From the NCBI GenBank assembly GCA_023144585.1, contig JAGLFI010000088.1:1-5475 (forward strand): a DNA stretch of 5,475 bases, given 5' to 3'. The DNA comes from Desulfobacula sp. GTDB lineage: Bacteria > Desulfobacterota > Desulfobacteria > Desulfobacterales > Desulfobacteraceae. Shown piece after piece: positions 1 to 4,300 of the stretch; position 1 is the first letter of the stretch; each line of letters begins with the position of its first letter. A model generated the notes under the pieces. That model was not told where the DNA came from. It saw only the letters and a list, made by a program, of their open reading frames with translations, and searched no databases. A program made the position numbers and the translations under genes.

Positions 1-12
1 TGGAATGGCAAT

Positions 13-38
13 CTTAAAATAGCCTCTTAAAATAGCCT
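13..38. repeat. Perfect 13-bp tandem direct repeat (2 copies)
   Basis: The unit CTTAAAATAGCCT occurs at 13-25 and again immediately at 26-38 without mismatch. A weaker partial echo (AAAAGCCT-like) ends near 55. The repeat lies about 45 bp upstream of the TTGACA element of the next gene. It could be an operator, a replication-slippage product or the tail of something outside the window; the sequence does not decide between these. Confidence 0.8.
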
Positions 39-79
39 TGATAAAATCAAAAGCCTATGTTATTTTTTTTTATCCTATA

Positions 80-110
80 TTGACAATTTCTAAATTTGTT
101 TAATTGTAAA
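80..110 (+). promoter_or_regulatory. Candidate sigma-70-type promoter for the small membrane protein gene
   Basis: A perfect -35 hexamer TTGACA lies at 80-85. The -10 element is less clear: TGTAAA at 105-110 matches four of six consensus positions but gives a long 19-bp spacer. The surrounding DNA is strongly AT-rich. Transcription would start near 117, leaving a leader of roughly 35-40 nt with the AGGAGG site. The -35 is convincing and the -10 is not. Confidence 0.45.
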
Positions 111-154
111 AGAATAATGTGTTATTTGAATCAAATTTTTAGGAGGATCTCTTT

Positions 155-421
155 ATGAAAACGTTAATCGGTGGAGCTATTGCAGTTCTTCTAGGTGTAG
201 TAGGTTTGGCTGTTTGGTTTAATCAGTTTTTAATACTTTTAGCAGGATGTATTCCACCTGTTCTTCTTTTAGGCGGAGGCCTTGCACTTTATCTTGGATT
301 TGATGAGCTTAAAGATTCCTGGAAAAAAGATAAGGGCGTTGACGCACCTGCACCAGATGATGACAAAACAAAAATTGCAGAACTTGAAAAAGAACTGGAA
401 GATCTGAAAAAAGAAAAATAA
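155..421 (+). CDS. Small two-helix membrane protein, MamI-like hydrophobic hairpin with coiled-coil tail
   Basis: This 88-residue protein has no function I can assign with certainty. A perfect AGGAGG at 141-146, 8 nt before the ATG, makes the start secure. Two hydrophobic segments are visible, about residues 4-22 and 26-48, joined by a short WFNQF turn; the second contains a PP pair and a GGG run. The tail (50-88) is highly charged: a basic KDSWKKDK stretch just after helix 2, an acidic linker APAPDDD, then a short helix with I74, L77, L81 and L84 in heptad spacing, suggesting self-association. By the positive-inside rule both ends should be cytoplasmic. From memory, the pattern LLGxxGLxxW...G..P..L...G..AL..G resembles MamI, a magnetosome membrane protein; the charged tail is extra. 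No mam genes are nearby, so a general small membrane protein family is equally possible. It is monocistronic, followed by a terminator. Confidence 0.88.
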   Translation: MKTLIGGAIAVLLGVVGLAVWFNQFLILLAGCIPPVLLLGGGLALYLGFDELKDSWKKDKGVDAPAPDDDKTKIAELEKELEDLKKEK

Positions 422-440
422 AAAATCTTTATGAAATTTA

Positions 441-470
441 AAAAAGACCTGTTTTACAGCAGGTCTTTTT
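441..470. terminator. Bidirectional intrinsic terminator between convergent genes
   Basis: An 11-bp perfect inverted repeat, AAAAAGACCTG at 441-451 and CAGGTCTTTTT at 460-470, encloses an 8-nt loop. The GACCTG core is flanked by A and T runs, so a U-rich tail follows the hairpin in both directions. It starts 19 bp after the small membrane gene's stop and could also stop transcription of the minus-strand operon. The right arm and part of the loop (454-470) belong to the 3' end of the RNase HI coding region. Confidence 0.85.
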
Positions 471-1143
471 TAATGGCAGAGGTTGCAAGAAAATCTGCGA
501 TCTCATTTTCTTTAATACCTGAATGCCCTTTTACTTTAATAAAAGCCAAATCGAAAAATTTGCATATTAATGCTCTGATTTCATTCACAAGCTCTTGGTT
601 TTTTTTGGGTTTCCAGTTTTTTGTCAAAAGGCCAATGGCATAACTTGAGTCTGAAAAAATACGAACCGGCAAGTCAACTCGCTTTAATTCTTCCAATGCC
701 ACCTTGATTGCTGTAAGTTCTGCAATATTATTGGTGGCTTTGCCAATATATCTTGATATCTTTTTTTTGTTTTCTTCATAGATGAAAAGAATACCGATTC
801 CCGATGGACCCGGATTGCCGGATGAAGCCCCGTCCGTATAAATTTTAATGCAATTATCCGGAAGCGATGCTTCAATGTCAGGTTTTTTTGATGACCTATC
901 TGGTTTCTTATCTGGTTTCTTACCTGGTTTCTTTTCCGGCTTTTTTCTGGCGGGAACAGCCTGGTCTTCAGGGTTTAAACTTTCCGGTTTGACTCTATAC
1001 TCATAGTCTTGTTTTAAATTGTATTTTATCAATACCTTTGCTTTTTCAACCAAAAGGTTTCCATTGGCTTCTGTTGCCACCCAAACCTTGTTGCCTTTAA
1101 AACTCATCCTTTTCCAGGAGTTGGCCTGATGTTGATCATTCAT
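454..1143 (-). CDS. rnhA: Ribonuclease HI with an N-terminal extra domain and Lys-Lys-Pro linker
   Basis: This 229-residue protein should cleave the RNA strand of RNA/DNA hybrids in the cytoplasm. The C-terminal part (about 98-216) is a complete RNase H fold. The metal-binding residues are all present: D104 (YTDGA), E142 (NNIAEL), D165 (FSDSSYA) and D217 (NEIAD), plus the flexible-loop His H207 (KGHSG). Compared with E. coli RNase HI, the basic protrusion after the TKNWK segment is shortened. The N-terminal region (about 10-51, W10 to EYRV) looks like a small folded domain that is not the usual RHBD hybrid-binding domain; I cannot name it. A linker (52-96) with KKP repeats joins the two. The start at 1143 is chosen over an in-frame ATG at 1182 because AAGGAA precedes it and it overlaps the upstream stop by only 8 bp. 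The gene is co-transcribed with the NamZ-family gene, and its end lies in the terminator hairpin. Confidence 0.92.
   Translation of the reverse strand: MNDQHQANSWKRMSFKGNKVWVATEANGNLLVEKAKVLIKYNLKQDYEYRVKPESLNPEDQAVPARKKPEKKPGKKPDKKPDRSSKKPDIEASLPDNCIKIYTDGASSGNPGPSGIGILFIYEENKKKISRYIGKATNNIAELTAIKVALEELKRVDLPVRIFSDSSYAIGLLTKNWKPKKNQELVNEIRALICKFFDLAFIKVKGHSGIKENEIADFLATSAIKKDLL
898..945 (-). repeat. 12-bp tandem repeat encoding four KKP(E/G/D) units
   Basis: Four consecutive 12-bp units encode KKPE, KKPG, KKPD and KKPD; a fifth KKPD follows after an RSS insert, at 877-888. On the plus strand this appears as repeated CTGGTTTCTTA-like blocks. The repeats build a positively charged, proline-stiffened linker between the two halves of the RNase HI. 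Near-identical neighbouring units suggest growth by slippage. Confidence 0.8.
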
Positions 1144-2311
1144 ATAAATGGTATTTCCTTGATATGGATTTAAACGTCGCAAGTTCTTGGGACCATTGAT
1201 CTGCTAAAAGAGTTAAATCTTCTAATTTTGTCAGCTTTTTACGAAGTGATTGACTGCCAAGTATCAGATCTATGGGCATTTTTTCAAGCTCATATTCATA
1301 CGGGGGTTCTGTAAAATTAAATTCATTCTTGTGATATTTGATGATCAACTGCATCACTATCAAAGAGGATAAATAAGGATTAAACTCCTCTTTTGAAGTG
1401 ATATGAATTTGAAAGCCTTTACAAACATTGCCCTGCCATTTTCCAGATGTCGGCTCAAAATTAACCGGACGAAAACAGGTGCCTTTGATCATTTTATCAA
1501 CTGCAGCTTTAATTTTTATCGTATCCAGAAAAGGAGCCCCGAATTGTTCAAAGGGCAAAGTGGTGCCGCGTCCCTCAGATATATTTGTGCCTTCAAAGAT
1601 AATCTGCCCGGGATAGACCATGCAGGATTGCGGAGTCGGCAGATTCGGGGAAGGGGCTATCCACGGAAGTTGTGTGTCCTGCCAATATAGATCCCTTTTC
1701 CAGCCGGTCATTGGTATGATGGTCAGGTTACATCCAATATGAAATTCCTGATTAAAAAATTGTAAAATTTCTCCAATGGTCAAACCGTGCCGCATGGGGA
1801 TAGGAAACCGCCCTACAAACGAGGAAAACTCTTTTGAAAGAATATTACCTTCAACTTGTGTTCCACCGATAGGGTTGGGACGGTCCAGAATAATGACCGG
1901 TTTATCAAGCTTTGCCGCCATTTCAAGGCAGTAAGATACCGTATAAATAAATGTATATACCCTTGTTCCGACATCCTGGATATCAACCAGCAAAATATCT
2001 ATTAGATCAAACATTTTTTTTGTGGGAATTCTTGTGTCATTATATAAACTGTAAATCGGAATGTTTAATTCCGGCTCCAAAAAATGATCCGATTCAATCA
2101 TATTGTCTTGCTTTTCAGCATAAAAACCATGTTGTGGAGAAAACAATGCTTTTAATTGTCCCGGGAAAAAGTCATGAATCAGTCTTGATGCATGATTAAA
2201 GGAACGATCAACCGATGCAGGATTGGACAGCAGACCCAGGCGCTTTCCCTTCAGGTGTTCAGGCGGGTCTGTGATCAGGTTCTCAAGCCCGATGGTCACT
2301 TTATTTTTCAT
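1136..2311 (-). CDS. DUF1343 / NamZ-family (GH171-type) protein, probable exo-beta-N-acetylmuramidase
   Basis: This 391-residue protein belongs to the DUF1343 family, whose characterised member is Bacillus subtilis NamZ (formerly YbbC), which releases N-acetylmuramic acid from the ends of peptidoglycan fragments. Visible hallmarks are GLLSNPAS (26-33), FSPQHGF (57-63), QDNMIE (68-73), VDIQDVGTRVYTF (109-121), LDRPNPIGG (142-150), MRHGLTIGE (173-181), APSPNLPT (219-226) and the YPG...EGTNISEGRGTTLPFEQFGAP block (233-260). The length suits a full protein without a leader. I see no signal peptide: the N-terminus MKNKVTIGLENL matches the start of the domain itself, so it is probably cytoplasmic, unlike the exported members. 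Many relatives have PEHG where this one has PQHG. The start is supported by AAGGA at 2317-2321, 5 nt away. It is the first gene of a two-gene operon with rnhA. The family call is firm; the exact substrate is inferred. Confidence 0.9.
   Translation of the reverse strand: MKNKVTIGLENLITDPPEHLKGKRLGLLSNPASVDRSFNHASRLIHDFFPGQLKALFSPQHGFYAEKQDNMIESDHFLEPELNIPIYSLYNDTRIPTKKMFDLIDILLVDIQDVGTRVYTFIYTVSYCLEMAAKLDKPVIILDRPNPIGGTQVEGNILSKEFSSFVGRFPIPMRHGLTIGEILQFFNQEFHIGCNLTIIPMTGWKRDLYWQDTQLPWIAPSPNLPTPQSCMVYPGQIIFEGTNISEGRGTTLPFEQFGAPFLDTIKIKAAVDKMIKGTCFRPVNFEPTSGKWQGNVCKGFQIHITSKEEFNPYLSSLIVMQLIIKYHKNEFNFTEPPYEYELEKMPIDLILGSQSLRKKLTKLEDLTLLADQWSQELATFKSISRKYHLYE
1155..1160 (-). promoter_or_regulatory. 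Ribosome binding site deciding the rnhA start
   Basis: Read on the minus strand, AAGGAA lies 11 nt before the ATG at 1143-1141 and inside the 3' end of the upstream NamZ-family gene. I saw no better site before the alternative ATG at 1182. Together with the ATGAATGA overlap this favours re-initiation by ribosomes finishing the upstream gene. Confidence 0.6.
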
Positions 2312-2348
2312 ATAAATCCTTATGCGTATTTATTTGTTCATAGTCTTA

Positions 2349-2376
2349 ATTATCATAACCATTGACAAAATTTCAA
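2349..2376 (-). promoter_or_regulatory. Candidate promoter of the namZ-like/rnhA operon
   Basis: On the minus strand, TTGAAA (2376-2371) and GATAAT (2354-2349) each match five of six consensus bases and are 16 bp apart. The start would fall near 2342, giving a leader of about 30 nt. The element shares DNA with the -35 of the divergent hisC promoter. Confidence 0.45.
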
Positions 2377-2394
2377 ATCCTAACTAAATATTAT
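2362..2394 (+). promoter_or_regulatory. Candidate sigma-70-type promoter of hisC
   Basis: A perfect TTGACA lies at 2362-2367. Exactly 17 bp on is TAAATA (2385-2390), and overlapping it TATTAT (2389-2394), a better hexamer but with a 21-bp spacer. Transcription would start near 2400, just before the AGGAG at 2408-2412 that serves hisC. The -35 is strong; which -10 is used is unclear. Confidence 0.5.
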
Positions 2395-2422
2395 TCTTTT
2401 CATCATTAGGAGACATCAGGGC

Positions 2423-3514
2423 ATGAAATTTAAAATCAGCGAACAGATAGCGACGATTAAACCCTATGAAGCCGGAAAACCACTTAAAGAGGTTCAAAGA
2501 GAGTATCAGATTGCTCATGTGATCAAGCTTGCTTCCAATGAAAATCCAATTGGCTTTTCTCCAAAGGTTTATGATGCCGTCGCACAAAATATGAAAGACA
2601 TGAACCGGTATCCTGAATTTTCTAATTTTTTGCTATGCAACAAACTTTCTAAAAAATTTCATGTTGCACCGGAAAATATTGTCATTGGAAACGGATCTGA
2701 TGATATTATTGCACTGTTGGCCCATGGTTTTTTAAATCCCGGGGATGAAGCATTGATGCCGCTGTCGTCATTTTTAATGTATGAAATCAGTGTTAAAACA
2801 GCTAAAGGCATACCTGTTATGGTTCCCTTGTCTGACTTTTCAACAAATCTTGAAGGACTTGTTGAAAAAATATCCGCTAAAACAAGATTGATTTTTATTA
2901 CCAATCCGTTTAATCCCACCGGCAGCACGATTACCTATGATGAATTTGATGAATTTGCAGACAAAGTACCAGAGGATGTCATTATTATTGTAGATGAGGC
3001 ATATATTGAATTTGTCAGAAATGATGCGGTTTATAATTCCTTGAAAAATCCATTGCAGGACCCAAGGATTGTGACCCTGAGAACATTTTCCAAAGCTTAT
3101 GGACTAGCAGGGTTCAGGGTAGGATATGGAATAATGGACTCTGAAATTGCCCAAATCTTAAACAGGATCAGACAACCGTTTAATGTGAACACTCTTGCCC
3201 AGGCAGCGGCTTTTGCTGCCATAGACGACGAACAATTTTTAAATAAAAGTATCCAAACCACCCATGACGGTCTTGATTTTCTGTTTAAAGAGCTTGGGAA
3301 CTTGGGCCTTCTCTGTCTACCGACCCAATCCAATTTTCTGATGATAAACCTTAAAACAGATGCAACACAAGTATTTGAAGAAATGCTGAAATCAGGTGTG
3401 ATTGTAAGATCAATGAAATCATACGGGTTTGATACCTTTTTGCGGGTGAATACAGGCACAAAAGAAGAGAATGTCACTTTTATCCAGGCCCTTAAAAAGG
3501 TTTTAAAAAAATAA
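2423..3514 (+). CDS. hisC: Histidinol-phosphate aminotransferase
   Basis: This 363-residue protein is a class I/II (fold type I) PLP-dependent aminotransferase of the HisC type. It converts imidazole acetol phosphate and glutamate to L-histidinol phosphate and 2-oxoglutarate in histidine synthesis. Motifs visible in order: KLASNENP (35-42), NRYP (61-64), GNGSDDII (89-96, PLP phosphate region), NPFNPTG (161-167, Asn164 near the PLP ring), VDEAYIEF (190-197, Asp191 and Tyr194), TFSKAYGLAGFRVGYG (221-236, with Lys224 as the Schiff-base lysine and Arg232), and LRVNTGTKEEN (340-350, Arg341 for the substrate carboxylate). Length is typical and no key residue is missing. AGGAG lies 10 nt before the start. 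cmk follows after 9 bp, so the two are co-transcribed. No other his gene is in the window; HisC enzymes can also act on aromatic amino acids, so a broader role cannot be excluded. Confidence 0.95.
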   Translation: MKFKISEQIATIKPYEAGKPLKEVQREYQIAHVIKLASNENPIGFSPKVYDAVAQNMKDMNRYPEFSNFLLCNKLSKKFHVAPENIVIGNGSDDIIALLAHGFLNPGDEALMPLSSFLMYEISVKTAKGIPVMVPLSDFSTNLEGLVEKISAKTRLIFITNPFNPTGSTITYDEFDEFADKVPEDVIIIVDEAYIEFVRNDAVYNSLKNPLQDPRIVTLRTFSKAYGLAGFRVGYGIMDSEIAQILNRIRQPFNVNTLAQAAAFAAIDDEQFLNKSIQTTHDGLDFLFKELGNLGLLCLPTQSNFLMINLKTDATQVFEEMLKSGVIVRSMKSYGFDTFLRVNTGTKEENVTFIQALKKVLKK

Positions 3515-3523
3515 GGATTACAG

Positions 3524-4192
3524 ATGAGCACAAGAATCATTACCATTGACGGTCCTGCTGGGGCAGGCAAATCCACTGTAAGCAAGCTGCTTTCAAAACA
3601 ACTGGGATGTGTCTATGTGGACACCGGTGCCCTGTACAGGGGGGTTGCCTTTGAAATCCAAAGGCAGGATATTGATTGGAAGAATGATGCAGCGCTTGAA
3701 AATTTTCTAAGCAATCTTGATCTGAATTTTGTAATGAAAAAAGATTCCCTTATATTAATGTCATCCGGCAGAAATATTACTAACTTTATCCGGACACCTG
3801 AAATTTCCTTGCTGGCTTCCTTTTCTTCTGCAAAGCCGCAGGTTAGGGCAGCTCTTCTCGATATTCAAAAAAATATCGCCAAAACAAAAGATGCTGTTTT
3901 TGAGGGCAGGGATATGGGAACTATTATTTTTCCGGATGCTCCAGTAAAATTTTTTCTTTTTGCTGACTTAGGTGTTCGGGCAAAAAGACGATTTGATGAA
4001 ATACCGGATCAAACTAAGGATATCAATAAGGTTCAACAGGAAATGAAATTAAGAAATGGGAACGATTCTCAAAGGAAATCAGCCCCTCTCAAGCCTGCCG
4101 CTGATGCCATTGAAATTGATTCCTCTTTTATGACCATTGAAGAAGTGGTTGATAAAATGCTGAAGATTATTGAAAAAGCTTGCAAAACTTAA
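3524..4192 (+). CDS. cmk: Cytidylate kinase (CMP/dCMP kinase)
   Basis: This 222-residue cytoplasmic kinase transfers phosphate from ATP to CMP or dCMP, feeding CDP/dCDP into nucleotide pools. The P-loop GPAGAGKS spans 10-17. The CMP-binding motif VDTGALYRG follows (32-40), then QVRAALL (106-112, Arg108), EGRDMGTIIFPDAPVKFF (127-144), RAKRR (152-156) and the CMP-contacting segment R177...D181..R184 leading into APLKPAADA (187-195) and EIDSS. The Asp that usually follows R177 is Asn here, but the three residues matching E. coli R181, D185 and R188 are kept. Length is normal for bacterial Cmk. The ribosome binding site AAGGA (3513-3517) overlaps the hisC stop codon and sits 6 nt before the ATG, which suggests translational coupling. 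rpsA follows, a widely conserved order; ispH, often found between them, is absent here. Confidence 0.96.
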   Translation: MSTRIITIDGPAGAGKSTVSKLLSKQLGCVYVDTGALYRGVAFEIQRQDIDWKNDAALENFLSNLDLNFVMKKDSLILMSSGRNITNFIRTPEISLLASFSSAKPQVRAALLDIQKNIAKTKDAVFEGRDMGTIIFPDAPVKFFLFADLGVRAKRRFDEIPDQTKDINKVQQEMKLRNGNDSQRKSAPLKPAADAIEIDSSFMTIEEVVDKMLKIIEKACKT

Positions 4193-4229
4193 TAATTTTA
4201 TTGATTTTTTCATTTTTATCTGATACAAA

Positions 4230-4255
4230 GACAAATTGTACTTGTCTATATATAG
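4230..4255. promoter_or_regulatory. Palindromic AT-rich element upstream of rpsA
   Basis: The 108-bp cmk-rpsA gap holds an imperfect 17-bp palindrome with arms GACAA and TTGTC (4230-4246), directly joined to a perfect 10-bp palindrome CTATATATAG (4246-4255). They could be an operator or part of a promoter. I see no convincing intrinsic terminator after cmk, so read-through from hisC-cmk into rpsA is likely as well. Confidence 0.35.
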
Positions 4256-4269
4256 TCCATGTGGAGAGG

Positions 4270-4275
4270 TATAAA
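4270..4275 (+). promoter_or_regulatory. Possible -10 element of an rpsA-proximal promoter
   Basis: TATAAA at 4270-4275 matches five of six consensus bases, but no good -35 lies 16-18 bp upstream (TTGTCT at 4242-4247 is 22 bp away). A second weak pairing is TTGATT (4201-4206), 17 bp, TACAAA (4224-4229). A separate promoter for the highly expressed S1 gene is expected from general biology, but the sequence alone gives only weak candidates. Confidence 0.25.
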
Positions 4276-4284
4276 AATACGTTT

Positions 4285-4290
4285 AGGGGG
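4285..4290 (+). promoter_or_regulatory. Ribosome binding site of rpsA
   Basis: AGGGGG lies 10 nt before the ATG at 4301 and fixes the start at the front of the acidic repeat region. The next in-frame ATG (4337) has no comparable site. The G-run variant differs from the AGGAGG or AAGGA sites used by the other genes here. Confidence 0.6.
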
Positions 4291-4300
4291 ATTAATATTA

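Noticed and set aside
38..71. Short hairpin TTGAT-AAA-ATCAA followed by a T-run, as a terminator of an upstream gene
   Set aside because: The stem is only 5 AT-rich pairs and the T-run begins 11 bp after it, so it is unlikely to terminate efficiently.
431..643. Plus-strand 70-codon open frame
   Set aside because: It lies over the terminator and antisense to the conserved RNase H domain, with no ribosome binding site or recognisable protein.
1144..1182. Longer rnhA start at 1182 (13 extra residues)
   Set aside because: It would overlap the upstream gene by 47 bp, has no clear ribosome binding site, and the extra residues are just the upstream gene's end in another frame.
1403..1690. Plus-strand open frames inside the DUF1343 gene, and a similar one at 1951-2199
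   Set aside because: They are antisense to conserved motifs of the real protein and encode low-quality, unrecognisable sequence.
3097..3585. Minus-strand 162-codon open frame across hisC-cmk
   Set aside because: It is antisense to the PLP-lysine and C-terminal motifs of hisC and the P-loop of cmk; a shadow frame.
4193..4222. Intrinsic terminator after cmk
   Set aside because: T-rich runs are present but only a very weak AATAA/TTATT pairing can form, with no GC core.
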